Shown piece by piece: positions 1-8,205 of a DNA stretch of 64,000 nucleotides. The first letter of the stretch is position 1, and each line of letters begins with the position of its first letter. The notes under the pieces are model-generated. The model made no database searches and was not told the origin of the DNA. It worked only from the letters and a program-made list of their open reading frames with translations. Source of the stretch: Mycobacterium sp. 852002-51163_SCH5372311 (lineage in GTDB: Bacteria; Actinomycetota; Actinomycetes; Mycobacteriales; Mycobacteriaceae); assembly GCF_001667115.1 (NCBI RefSeq), contig NZ_LZIJ01000089.1, forward strand, positions 54,251-118,250. Direction: 5' to 3'. Position numbers and translations under genes: made by a program.

Positions 1-79
1 GTGGCACGGACAGCATCGGCAGCACCCGCGCGATCGGCTCCACCTGGAGGGGTGTGCGGGCTGTGCCGCCGCGCGTCAC
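1..79 (-). CDS. priA: Primosomal protein N' (PriA), N-terminal fragment
   Basis: Only the first 26 codons lie inside the window; the gene runs off the left edge. Reading the minus strand from a GTG at 79 gives a peptide containing VEPIARVLPMLSVP, which matches my memory of the PriA N-terminus in mycobacteria (EPIARVLPMLSVPHLDREFDY). PriA is the helicase that reloads the replisome at stalled forks. The position fits: in M. tuberculosis priA (Rv1402) follows the YhhN gene Rv1401, which is the next gene here (71 bp gap, same strand). The start codon is uncertain because an in-frame GTG lies 12 codons downstream. The identification rests on a short segment plus synteny. Confidence 0.65.
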   Translation of the reverse strand, partial: MTRGGTARTPLQVEPIARVLPMLSVP

Positions 80-150
80 CGGTTACCGCCCGGCGCAGCG
101 AGATTCATGGTTTGACGACATGGTTCTTTGTTACCGGCGCCCACCGACAC

Positions 151-936
151 TCAGTCGTCGGCGGTGACGACAGCGTCGTCGGCTTCGCCGGTTTCGTCGG
201 CTTCTTCGGTTTCGTCGTCGGATCCGTCGAGGGGTTCTCTGCCGAAGAAGAACCCGGCGGTGATCAGGATCAACGCCGCCGCGTACGACCACCAGACCGG
301 CACCGCCAACAGCTCGTTGCCCAGGATGAACCGGCCGATGGCGATCATCGCGTCCGACACCGCGAAACACACGGCCCCCACCGCGGTCCACATCGTCGGC
401 AGCTTTGCCAGCAAGGCCGTGCACACCATCGTGCACAACACGACGATGTACACCGTCACCGGGAGAGTCAGCTTTTCCGCGCCCAAGTGAGGCCAGAACC
501 AGCTCAATAGCGCGACGCACAGCACGACCATCAGCCCGGCGGCGGAAAGGCGAGCGCGCGACGGGCCCGAGCGCCACGCCAGCGGAAGCAGTGCGCCCAG
601 GAAACACAAGTGCGCCAACAGGAATGCGCCGAGCCCGAAAACGAACGACTGCGCCAGCCAGGGAACCGCCAGCAGCCAGTCGCCGACCGCCGAGAGCAGC
701 AGCGCCGGCATTAGCCACCGTCGCTCGCGGACGACGGGGTGCGCTACGGCGGCCAGCGTCAGCAACGCTGCCATCGAAGCCTTGAACGGCGGTTGCAGGA
801 TCCACTGGCCGGTCAGCGCGGCGCCCGGAGGCGAGCTCAACGCGATCACGGTCAGATATACGCCGTAGGCGATGCCGGCCCATCCGGCGACCACCCAACC
901 GCCGGTCACCAAGCGGTGTGCGTACGGTTCCTCCAT
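151..936 (-). CDS. YhhN family integral membrane protein
   Basis: 261 residues with about seven to eight hydrophobic segments spread through the first 230 residues, followed by an acidic tail ([18 protein letters not shown]). The segments around [15 protein letters not shown] and [16 protein letters not shown] carry the acidic residues within helices that are typical of YhhN proteins, a family that includes animal lysoplasmalogenases (TMEM86). This supports an intramembrane hydrolase or lipid role, but no substrate can be assigned. The ATG at 936 overlaps the ATG of the divergent lipI gene (935), so neither gene has its own leader if both starts are right. Later in-frame starts are possible. 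Synteny matches Rv1401 next to lipI. Confidence 0.75.
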   Translation of the reverse strand: MEEPYAHRLVTGGWVVAGWAGIAYGVYLTVIALSSPPGAALTGQWILQPPFKASMAALLTLAAVAHPVVRERRWLMPALLLSAVGDWLLAVPWLAQSFVFGLGAFLLAHLCFLGALLPLAWRSGPSRARLSAAGLMVVLCVALLSWFWPHLGAEKLTLPVTVYIVVLCTMVCTALLAKLPTMWTAVGAVCFAVSDAMIAIGRFILGNELLAVPVWWSYAAALILITAGFFFGREPLDGSDDETEEADETGEADDAVVTADD

Positions 937-1900
937 GCCCAACTTGGACACCACTGCCGACGAGAAACCTGACATCGACCCCATCCTGATGAAGGTACTG
1001 GATAAGGTTCCGTTCCGGCTATCAGCCGAAGATGGGATCGAGGCAGCCCGGCAGCGATTGCGCGACCTGAAGCGCCGCGCTCTGCATCCCGAGTTGCGGG
1101 TGGAAGACCGCACCATTGTGGGGCCGGGCGGCCCGCTTGGGCTTCGAATCTATTGGCCGCCAAGCGATTCCACCCCTGTCGCGGCGCCGCCGGTGGTGAT
1201 GTTCTTCCACGGCGGCGGCTTCGTCATGGGCGATTTGGACACACACGACGGCACATGTCGTCAGCATGCGGTCGGCGCCGGGGCGATTGTCGTGTCGGTC
1301 GACTACCGGCTGGCTCCCGAGCACCCGTACCCCGCCGCGGTCGAAGACGCTTGGGCCGCAACGGTATGGGTTGCCGAGCACGGCCCGGAAATCGGTGCCG
1401 ACACCAACCGGCTCGCCCTCGCCGGTGATTCGGCGGGCGGCACCATCGCCGCGGCGGTGGCGCAGCTTGCCCGGGATCGCGGAGGTCCGTCGGTCGCGTT
1501 CCAGCTGTTGTGGTATCCCTCCACGCTGTGGGACATTTCGCTGCCGTCCTTCACCGAGAATGCGCACGCGCCGATCCTCGACACCGCCGCAATCGGCGCG
1601 TTCTCTCGTTGGTACGCAGGCGAAGTCGACTTGTCCGACCCGCCGGCAGGCATGGCGCCGGGCCGGGCGGAGAATCTGGGCGGCCTGCCGCGCGCCTACA
1701 TAGGCGTAGCGGGCCACGACCCGCTTCGCGACGACGGCATCCGATACGGCGAGCTGCTGTCCGCCGCCGGCGTTCCCGTCGAGGTGCACAACGCCGAGAC
1801 CATGGTGCACGGCTACCTTGGCTACGCCGGCGTGGTGCCGGCGGCCACCGACGCAATGGAACGCGGACTGGCCGCGTTGCGGGCTGCGTTACAGGCCTGA
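935..1900 (+). CDS. lipI: HSL-family esterase/lipase, LipI-like
   Basis: 321-residue alpha/beta hydrolase of the hormone-sensitive-lipase (IV) family. The oxyanion-hole motif FHGGGF is near residue 90, the nucleophile motif GDSAGG near residue 165, the acid in the segment GHDPLRDDG and the histidine in VHGYLG. It should hydrolyse short- to medium-chain acyl esters. The N-terminus [16 protein letters not shown] matches my memory of LipI (Rv1400c), which fixes the start at 935; the ribosome-binding site is weak. lipH, its paralogue, follows 68 bp downstream on the same strand, so the pair is a tandem duplication. The stretch between them (1901-1950) has a repeated GCAGGCGCGAA motif. Confidence 0.88.
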   Translation: MPNLDTTADEKPDIDPILMKVLDKVPFRLSAEDGIEAARQRLRDLKRRALHPELRVEDRTIVGPGGPLGLRIYWPPSDSTPVAAPPVVMFFHGGGFVMGDLDTHDGTCRQHAVGAGAIVVSVDYRLAPEHPYPAAVEDAWAATVWVAEHGPEIGADTNRLALAGDSAGGTIAAAVAQLARDRGGPSVAFQLLWYPSTLWDISLPSFTENAHAPILDTAAIGAFSRWYAGEVDLSDPPAGMAPGRAENLGGLPRAYIGVAGHDPLRDDGIRYGELLSAAGVPVEVHNAETMVHGYLGYAGVVPAATDAMERGLAALRAALQA

Positions 1901-1968
1901 CGCGCGGGCAGAGCAGGCGCGAAGCAGGCGCGAATCAACCTAGATCAGCAGTTGCGTACGGTAGGCGG

Positions 1969-2952
1969 ATGACCGACCCGACCACTGCCCGGCCACCCAT
2001 CGATCCGGTGTTCAAAGCGCTGCTCGATTCGGTTCCGCTGACGTTCAATGCCGCCGAAGGCGTCGAGGTCGCACGCGCCCGGATGAAACAGCTGCAAGCA
2101 CCCCCGGAAATGCTTCCCCAGCTGCGGATCGAGAATCGGACGATCGGCTACGGCGAGCTGACCGATATCCCTGTCCGGATCTACTGGCCTCCGGCCACAT
2201 CCGAGGCGGGCGGCCAGGGCCTGCCCGTCGTCGTCCTGTACCACGGCGGCGGCTGGTCGATCGGCGACCTGGACACCCACGACCCCGTCGCACGCACACA
2301 CTCGGTCGGCGCGGAAGCGATCGTGGTGTCCGTCGACTACCGGCTGGCGCCCGAGCACCCCTTCCCCGCCGGGATCGACGACAGCTGGGCCGCACTGCGC
2401 TGGGTCGGCGAGCACGCCGCCGAACTGGGCGGTGACCCCACTCGAATCGCTGTGGCCGGCGATTCCGCGGGCGCCAACATCGCAGCGGTCATGGCGCAAT
2501 TGGCCCGCGACAATGCTGATCAGGGCGGGCCGGCACTGGTTTTCCAATTGCTGTGGTACCCGTCGACCACAGCCGACCTGACATTGCCGTCGTTCGCCGA
2601 GAATGCCGACGCACCGATACTGGACCGCGACGTGATCGACGCATTCATGCAGTGGTACATCCCCGGTGTCGATATCACCGACCACGCGACGTTGCCCGCC
2701 ACCCTGGCCCCGGCCAACGCCGCTGACTTGTCCGGCCTGCCCCCGGCTTTCATCGGCACCGCCGAACACGACCCGCTGCGTGACGACGGGGCGCAGTATG
2801 CCGAGTTGCTCAGGGCGGCCGGCGTGCCCGTGGAGTTGTGCAACGAGCCCAACCTGGTACACGGCTACGTCAGCTTCGCGCTGGTGGTTCCGGCCGCAGC
2901 CGAGGCCGCCAACCGCGGAGTGGCGGCTTTGAAAAAAGCTCTGCACGGCTGA
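1969..2952 (+). CDS. lipH: HSL-family esterase/lipase, LipH-like
   Basis: 327 residues, the same fold and motifs as the preceding gene: YHGGGW oxyanion hole, GDSAGA nucleophile elbow, EHDPLRDDG acid and VHGYVS histidine. N-terminus MTDPTTARPPIDPVFK resembles LipH of M. tuberculosis (Rv1399c), and the C-terminus ALKKALHG ends at the expected place. LipH is described as a carboxylesterase acting on short-chain acyl esters. The start ATG at 1969 was chosen because upstream in-frame sequence runs through lipI in another frame. The neighbours (monooxygenase, sterol oxidase, alkane hydroxylase) suggest lipid or ester turnover; this is inference. Confidence 0.88.
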   Translation: MTDPTTARPPIDPVFKALLDSVPLTFNAAEGVEVARARMKQLQAPPEMLPQLRIENRTIGYGELTDIPVRIYWPPATSEAGGQGLPVVVLYHGGGWSIGDLDTHDPVARTHSVGAEAIVVSVDYRLAPEHPFPAGIDDSWAALRWVGEHAAELGGDPTRIAVAGDSAGANIAAVMAQLARDNADQGGPALVFQLLWYPSTTADLTLPSFAENADAPILDRDVIDAFMQWYIPGVDITDHATLPATLAPANAADLSGLPPAFIGTAEHDPLRDDGAQYAELLRAAGVPVELCNEPNLVHGYVSFALVVPAAAEAANRGVAALKKALHG

Positions 2953-3028
2953 CAACGCTGATGGCGACCCGATGGTGGCTACGCTGGCACTACGGCCACA
3001 GCTTGGCGGCGTCGGAAGGAGAAGCTGA

Positions 3029-4513
3029 ATGACTGCACAGCCTGACCACCACGTGCTGATCGTGGGCGCCGGCTTCTCCGGCATCGGGGCCGCGATCCAG
3101 CTCGACCGGGCGGGGTTTCACGATTTCCTGATGCTCGAGGCCGGCGATGGAGTCGGCGGCACCTGGTACTGGAACACCTACCCCGGTATCGCCGTTGACA
3201 TTCCGTCGTTCTCCTATCAGTTCTCTTTCGAGCAGAGCCCGGACTGGACAAGGACCTATGCGCCCGGCCGGGAACTCCAGGCGTACGCCGAACACTGCGT
3301 CGAAAAGTACGGGCTGCGCTCCCGAATCCGTTTCGGCACAAAGGTTCTCGCTGCCGAATTCGACGACGAGCACGGAATATGGCGGCTGCAAACGGACCCG
3401 GGCGGCGAAATCACGGCGCGGTTCGTGATCAGCGCCAGCGGCGTGCTCACCGTGCCCAATCTGCCCGACATCGACGGCGTGGACTCCTTCGACGGCATCA
3501 CCATGCACACCGCGCGCTGGGACCACGCTCAGGATCTGACCGGCAAGCGGGTCGCGATCATCGGCACCGGCGCTTCGGCCGTGCAGGTGATCCCGGAGAT
3601 CGCACCAATTGTGTCCCACCTCACCGTCTTTCAGCGCACCCCGATATGGTGCTTTCCCAAGTTCGACGTCCCGCTGCCGACCGCGGCGCGCTGGGCGATG
3701 CGGATTCCCGGCGGCAAATTCGTGCAACGGCTCCTCAGCCAGGCTTTCGTCGAATTGACCTTCCCGATCTCGGCGCAGTACTTCACGGTGTTTCCGCTGG
3801 CCAAGCGCATGGCCGACGCGGGCCGCAGCTACCTGCGTCAGCAGGTCGAGGACCCGGCGGTGCGCGAGCAACTCACGCCGCAATACGCCGTCGGCTGTAA
3901 ACGGCCCGGCTTCCACAACGGCTACCTGGCAACGTTCAATCGCGACAACGTCCGTCTGGTCACCCAGCCGATAGACAAGATCACGCCAGGTGCGGTGGCG
4001 ACGACGGACGGCGAAAACCACGAGATCGATGTGCTGATACTGGCGACCGGCTTCAAGGTCATGGACACCGACAACGTCCCGACCTATGCGGTCACGGGCA
4101 GCGGCGGCCGGTCCTTGAGCCGCTTTTGGGATGAGCATCGGCTGCAGGCCTACGAGGGTGTCAGCGTCCCCGGATTTCCCAACATGTTCACCGTTTTCGG
4201 CCCGTACGGCTACGTCGGATCATCGTATTTCGCGCTCATCGAGACACAGACCCATCACATCGTGCGCTGCCTGAAGCGGGCGCGGCGCAGCGGCGCCACC
4301 CGGATCGAGGTGACCGAGGAGGCCAACGCCCGGTACTTCGCCGAGATGATGCGCAAACGCCACCGGCAGATCTTCTGGCAGGACAGTTGCCGGCTGGCCA
4401 ACAGCTACTACTTCGACAAAAACGGTGACGTTCCGCTCCGACCCGCCACGACGGTGGAAGCTTACTGGCGCAGTCGGCGGTTCGATCTGGACGACTACCG
4501 GTTCACCGGGTAG
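3029..4513 (+). CDS. Flavin-containing (Baeyer-Villiger type) monooxygenase
   Basis: 494 residues. The N-terminus LIVGAGFSGIGAAIQL is an FAD-binding GxGxxG motif; GTWYWNTYPGIAVDIPS is the typical segment of FMO/BVMO enzymes; IIGTGASAVQVIPEI near residue 175 is the second (NADPH) Rossmann motif. A BVMO-like fingerprint FQRTPIWCFP lies between them. It probably inserts oxygen into a ketone or oxidises a soft nucleophile using NADPH and O2. An AGGAG ribosome-binding site precedes ATG 3029. Synteny and length match Rv1393c (about 492 residues), which in M. tuberculosis also sits between lipH and metK. It converges with the GMC oxidase gene across a strong palindrome. Confidence 0.88.
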   Translation: MTAQPDHHVLIVGAGFSGIGAAIQLDRAGFHDFLMLEAGDGVGGTWYWNTYPGIAVDIPSFSYQFSFEQSPDWTRTYAPGRELQAYAEHCVEKYGLRSRIRFGTKVLAAEFDDEHGIWRLQTDPGGEITARFVISASGVLTVPNLPDIDGVDSFDGITMHTARWDHAQDLTGKRVAIIGTGASAVQVIPEIAPIVSHLTVFQRTPIWCFPKFDVPLPTAARWAMRIPGGKFVQRLLSQAFVELTFPISAQYFTVFPLAKRMADAGRSYLRQQVEDPAVREQLTPQYAVGCKRPGFHNGYLATFNRDNVRLVTQPIDKITPGAVATTDGENHEIDVLILATGFKVMDTDNVPTYAVTGSGGRSLSRFWDEHRLQAYEGVSVPGFPNMFTVFGPYGYVGSSYFALIETQTHHIVRCLKRARRSGATRIEVTEEANARYFAEMMRKRHRQIFWQDSCRLANSYYFDKNGDVPLRPATTVEAYWRSRRFDLDDYRFTG

Positions 4514-4522
4514 CGCGAGTCA

Positions 4523-4586
4523 GCGCGAGCAGACACAGAATCGCACGATTCGTGCGTCAAACGTGCGATTCTGCGTCTGCTCGCGC
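4523..4586. terminator. Large palindrome between convergent genes (family A)
   Basis: Two 25-base arms (4523-4547 and 4562-4586) are inverted copies with one mismatch, separated by a 14-base loop. The arms contain GCGAGCAGACACAGAATCGC. The element fills the 80 bp between the stop codons of the monooxygenase and the GMC oxidase, so a bidirectional transcription terminator is the simplest role. There is no U tract, which is common for mycobacterial terminators. A second, more diverged copy is at 41307-41364. Similar GCGAGCAGACGCAAAATCGC palindromes occur elsewhere in mycobacterial genomes, from memory. Confidence 0.7.
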
Positions 4587-4593
4587 GGGAAAG

Positions 4594-6213
4594 TCACCTG
4601 CGGCCTTGGAGGATTCCCTCGATATTCCGCTCTGCCAACGCGGTGATGGCCATGAAGGGGTTGCAGCCGAGGTAACCGGGCAGCAATGACGCATCGTTGA
4701 CGTAAAGGTTGTGATATCCCTTCACCCTGCCGTAGCCATCCGTGGCTTTGCCCCGGACAACTCCGCCCAACGGGTGAACGGTGTTGGGCGCGAACGCGTT
4801 TCCTTCGAACAGGTCGTCGCGATAGTCCACCCGGTTGGCGTGCGTCACTTTGTCGAAAACCACCCGTGCTTTCGCGCGCAGGTGATCGGTATGACCCTGC
4901 GGCCAATTGATGGCGATGGCATCCTTGGCGCGGTCGTAGCTGATGTCAGCACGGTCGCCGGTTCTGACCATCACGTAGTAGCCCAACGCGAACGTCTCGA
5001 CCGGAAGCGGAAGCGAGAACATGCTGGCGTATACCGGGTTATCCGGATCGTCTCGGCCGTCGAGGTTGATCATTCCCATCAAAGACTGCTGGGTACCGGC
5101 GGGATCGCGGGGTGCCAGCATGTGAGAAGCCATGATGTCGCCGTTGTTTCCGTAGCCACGCCCGATCTCGTGGCTCAAGTTCGGCAGGGTCCCCGTCTCG
5201 CGCGCCCGCAGTAGCAGCTCAGTGGTACCGAGCACCCCGGCGCTGAGAAACAGCCGCTCACAAGAGACTTCGGCGCGTGCCACCTCCTTGCCGAATCGGT
5301 CGATCTCGCGGATCGACAGGATGTACTGGCCGGAACGCTCGCGGCGGATGCCGGTGACCTCGGTGAGCGGCTTTAGGGTGACCTTGCCGGTGGCCAGTGC
5401 GGCAGCGATATACGTCTGATCGACGCTGCCGAACCGACCGTAGTTGTTCCCGTACTGCTGCTCGAAGTTCAAAGCCGAGCGCGGAACCTCGCCCGCCTCT
5501 TCTCTTTTCATGTAATCGAACGAGTAGGCGCTGCCGTTGTAGTCGACGCGGTAACCCGCTGCCTCCGCGTACCGGCGCCCCACTCGCGCGTATTGGAACC
5601 AGGGTGTGCGCTCGAACCAGTCCATGTCGCGATAGCTGATCCGCAGCGTCGCCTTCGCGCGTTCGATATAGGTGCCCAGGAAAACGGCCGGGTCGATGTC
5701 CGGGAACGCCGCACGGACCTGGCCGGGGGTCGGTATTGCGGCAATCGCCGCGTTGACCATCGACCCTCCGCCGACTGCGGTTCCGCGGAACACCGTGTGT
5801 GCGCCGTGGGCGACCTTTTCGCAGATCCCGGCCTGGACGGGCTGCGGCGACGGCGCGCGCCGGGCGACCTCCGCCATCGAGACGCCACGGAAAGACGGCA
5901 CCAGGCTCGGCGGCACGGAGGTGAACCAGCCGGCGCGGTTGTCCGCGGGCAACATGCGGGAAAAGCGTTTGCCGTCTGCGTCGGCCGCGTCCCACCACCT
6001 GCCCTTTTCCAGAATCAGGGTTTCGACGCCGGCTTGCCCGAGCCGTAGTGCCGAAACGCCGCCACCATAACCGCTGCCCACCACGATGGCCCGATAGTGA
6101 GGTCGCAGGGCGGCTGCGTCGCTGCTTCGTTTGAACTCGGCGGCCCCGGCGCCGAGAGCGCCCACAGCAACCCCGGCGGCGACACCGAGAAACCGTCTGC
6201 GCGACAGATGCAT
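4594..6213 (-). CDS. Tat-exported cholesterol-oxidase-like GMC oxidoreductase
   Basis: 539 residues. A twin-arginine signal (SRRRFLG, residues 4-10, then a hydrophobic stretch ending AGA) predicts export as a folded flavoprotein. VVGSGYGGGVSALRLGQAG (from residue 44) is the FAD motif. The protein aligns along its length with Streptomyces class I cholesterol oxidase, as I remember that sequence: EAGEVPRSALNFE, YGNN, HPLGG, GKATDGYGRV and NPFMAITALAERN are all shared. Catalytic His (H480) and Asn (N518) are present. The residue aligned with the isomerising glutamate (E361 in Streptomyces) is Ser397 (context VYASMF). Oxidation of a 3-beta-hydroxysteroid is likely, but isomerisation may be impaired. 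Class I enzymes are distinct from mycobacterial ChoD. Confidence 0.82.
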   Translation of the reverse strand: MHLSRRRFLGVAAGVAVGALGAGAAEFKRSSDAAALRPHYRAIVVGSGYGGGVSALRLGQAGVETLILEKGRWWDAADADGKRFSRMLPADNRAGWFTSVPPSLVPSFRGVSMAEVARRAPSPQPVQAGICEKVAHGAHTVFRGTAVGGGSMVNAAIAAIPTPGQVRAAFPDIDPAVFLGTYIERAKATLRISYRDMDWFERTPWFQYARVGRRYAEAAGYRVDYNGSAYSFDYMKREEAGEVPRSALNFEQQYGNNYGRFGSVDQTYIAAALATGKVTLKPLTEVTGIRRERSGQYILSIREIDRFGKEVARAEVSCERLFLSAGVLGTTELLLRARETGTLPNLSHEIGRGYGNNGDIMASHMLAPRDPAGTQQSLMGMINLDGRDDPDNPVYASMFSLPLPVETFALGYYVMVRTGDRADISYDRAKDAIAINWPQGHTDHLRAKARVVFDKVTHANRVDYRDDLFEGNAFAPNTVHPLGGVVRGKATDGYGRVKGYHNLYVNDASLLPGYLGCNPFMAITALAERNIEGILQGRR

Positions 6214-6292
6214 TTAGCGCCTCCACGACTTCGCCGAGCTAAGGCCGAGGCCCGCGCGCGAGCTATCACACCCAACCTGAGCCAACTGTGAT

Positions 6293-6342
6293 TCACATAA
6301 CTATTGAATAACCATACCATAAGTATGTGATAACTGATAGTT
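6293..6342. promoter_or_regulatory. AT-rich nested inverted repeats upstream of the alkane hydroxylase gene
   Basis: In a very GC-rich genome this 138-bp divergent intergenic region (6214-6351) contains an AT-rich core. Two inverted repeats share almost the same centre (about 6320): AACTAT (6299-6304) with ATAGTT (6337-6342), and CATAC (6313-6317) with GTATG (6323-6327). TCACAT (6293-6298) is also the complement of ATGTGA (6325-6330). It lies between the divergent GMC oxidase and AlkB genes, so an operator for a dimeric repressor controlling one or both is plausible. No cognate regulator is encoded next to it. Confidence 0.4.
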
Positions 6343-6351
6343 TGACCGAGC

Positions 6352-7578
6352 ATGACAGGGCACACGCTTTTAACTAGACCTTCGGAATGTTATTGGACGC
6401 AAGTACCATTAACCAACTCCGGCGTCGCCGACTCGCGACGGCACCCTTCGGGTGCGCGCTGGAGACAACCAAAGAGGTACCTGTGGCTAATCGCGGCCGC
6501 CATCCCGGCGCTTGTCTACGGGTCATGGCTCGGGGTGTGGCTCACCGGGCTCGGCGTGTTCTGGTGGGCCAGTCCCATCCTGGCGTTCGGGGTCATGCCG
6601 ATCCTCGACCACATGGTGGCGCGCGACGCCGACCATCAGCCGGACAGCGTCATCGCGTGGCTGGAAAACGATCCCTTCTACCGCTGGGTCACCTACCTCT
6701 ACCTGCCCAATCAGTACCTGTCACTGGTGTTCGCCTGCTGGCTGTGGGCCGGCGGCGGCTGGGTGACCATGTCCGTCGTCGACAAGCTCGGACTGATGGC
6801 GACGGTCGGACTGATGGGCGGCCTTGCCATCAACGCGGCGCATGAACTCGGACACACGCGAGAACAACGCGAGAGACGCCTGAGCAAGATCGCGCTGGCG
6901 CAGACGTGCTACGGCCACTTCTTCGTCGAGCACAACCGCGGACACCATGTCCGGGTCGCTACCGCCGACGACCCCGCCAGCGCGAGATTCGGCGAGAGCC
7001 TGTACGCCTTTCTGCCCCGGTCGATCCTCGGCGGTCTGCGCTCGGCGTGGCGACTGGAAGCCACCCGCCTGGCCGGGATTGGGCGATCGCGCTGGTCACT
7101 GCGCAATGACGTGCTCAATGCCTGGCTCATCACCTTCGGACTGTTTACCGTACTTGCGGTATGGTTTCGCCCGGTCGTGCTGCCATGGCTCGCCGGCCAG
7201 GCGATTATCGGCTTTTGCCTGCTGGAGACGGTCAACTACTTGGAGCACTACGGACTACGACGGCAGCAGCTGCCCAGCGGCCGCTATGAGCGCGTGCGCC
7301 CCGCCCATAGCTGGAACAGCAGCACGGTGATCACCAACATCCTGCTCTTCCACCTGCAGCGGCATTCCGATCACCACGCCAATCCGTTGCGCAACTATCA
7401 GGTGTTGCGTCATGTCGACGAGGCACCGCAGCTTCCGAGCGGCTACAGCGCCATGCTGCTGCTGGCCCTCTTCCCGCCGCTGTGGCGCAAGGTGATGGAC
7501 CCGCGTGTGCTCGATTTTTACGGCGGCGACATCAGCTTGGCCGCACTGAAGCCCGGTCCGGCTGCCCGGTTAAGCTGA
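6352..7578 (+). CDS. alkB: AlkB-type alkane 1-monooxygenase (integral membrane, non-haem di-iron)
   Basis: 408 residues with several membrane helices (for example residues 45-85 and 122-160). All four AlkB histidine motifs are present: HELGH (164-168), HNRGHH (194-199), NYLEHYGL (295-302) and LQRHSDHH (335-342), which together ligate the di-iron centre. It should hydroxylate terminal carbons of alkanes or related chains. KRYLWL at residue 41 corresponds to the usual N-terminal region of mycobacterial AlkB. The first 40 residues are of low quality and the true start could lie downstream of 6352. No rubredoxin gene follows, unlike the common alkB-rubA arrangement, so electron transfer must be supplied from elsewhere. 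Confidence 0.85.
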   Translation: MTGHTLLTRPSECYWTQVPLTNSGVADSRRHPSGARWRQPKRYLWLIAAAIPALVYGSWLGVWLTGLGVFWWASPILAFGVMPILDHMVARDADHQPDSVIAWLENDPFYRWVTYLYLPNQYLSLVFACWLWAGGGWVTMSVVDKLGLMATVGLMGGLAINAAHELGHTREQRERRLSKIALAQTCYGHFFVEHNRGHHVRVATADDPASARFGESLYAFLPRSILGGLRSAWRLEATRLAGIGRSRWSLRNDVLNAWLITFGLFTVLAVWFRPVVLPWLAGQAIIGFCLLETVNYLEHYGLRRQQLPSGRYERVRPAHSWNSSTVITNILLFHLQRHSDHHANPLRNYQVLRHVDEAPQLPSGYSAMLLLALFPPLWRKVMDPRVLDFYGGDISLAALKPGPAARLS

Positions 7579-7610
7579 TTGGCGATTCCGGACTTGAAAA
7601 GGAGACGTCG

Positions 7611-8177
7611 GTGGCGAAAGAGTTTTCGCAGATCGACGAGGCGCTCCGCAAGTTCATGCAGGACCAGGCCATGTTCTTCGTCGCCACCGCCCCGTCGGTA
7701 GGCGGGCGAATCAATCTGTCGCCCAAGGGTTATCGCGACACGTTCGCGGTGCTAGACGACCACACGGTGGCTTATCTCGACCTGTTCGGCAGCGGCACCG
7801 AAACGATCGCGCATCTGCGCGACAACGGCCGGATCACCATCATGTTCTGCTCGTTCACCCGCAACTCGCGGATCTTGCGATTGTTCGGCACCGGACGGAT
7901 GGTCCGTCCGGACGATATCGAATTCGACTCGCTGCGAAGATATTTCGCGAATATGCATACAGGTTTGCGAGCGGCCGTCGTTGTAGATGTGCAGCGGATC
8001 GCCGACGCCTGCGGCTACGCAGTGCCGTACTACGAGCTGGTCGACGAGCGACCGGTGCTGGACGCGCATCACGCGAGAGCGACCGAGGAGGCTTACGTTC
8101 GGCTGCGTGGCCGCAACCAGCACAGCATTGACGGCCTGCCCGGCCTGGATCCCGACCACCCGCTGCCGCCCATTTGA
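7611..8177 (+). CDS. Pyridoxamine 5'-phosphate oxidase-fold (FMN/F420 split-barrel) protein
   Basis: 188 residues starting at GTG 7611, chosen because AAAAGGAGA lies six bases upstream. The segment AMFFVATAPSVGGRINLSPKGYRDTFAVLDDHTVAYLDLFGSG is typical of the PNPOx-like split-barrel family, followed by NGRITIMFCSF and LFGTGRMV. Members bind FMN or F420, and many are oxidoreductases of unknown substrate. The gene begins 32 bp after the AlkB gene on the same strand, so it is probably co-transcribed with it. Its 3' end converges on metK with only 28 bp between the stops. The substrate cannot be named. Confidence 0.75.
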   Translation: MAKEFSQIDEALRKFMQDQAMFFVATAPSVGGRINLSPKGYRDTFAVLDDHTVAYLDLFGSGTETIAHLRDNGRITIMFCSFTRNSRILRLFGTGRMVRPDDIEFDSLRRYFANMHTGLRAAVVVDVQRIADACGYAVPYYELVDERPVLDAHHARATEEAYVRLRGRNQHSIDGLPGLDPDHPLPPI

Positions 8178-8205
8178 CGCGCAGCAGACGGCGCGGTGAA
8201 GCGAC

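Noticed and set aside
1..510. Plus-strand open frame at the left edge
   Set aside because: It runs antisense to priA and the YhhN gene and has no coding character (low-complexity, Arg/His-rich).
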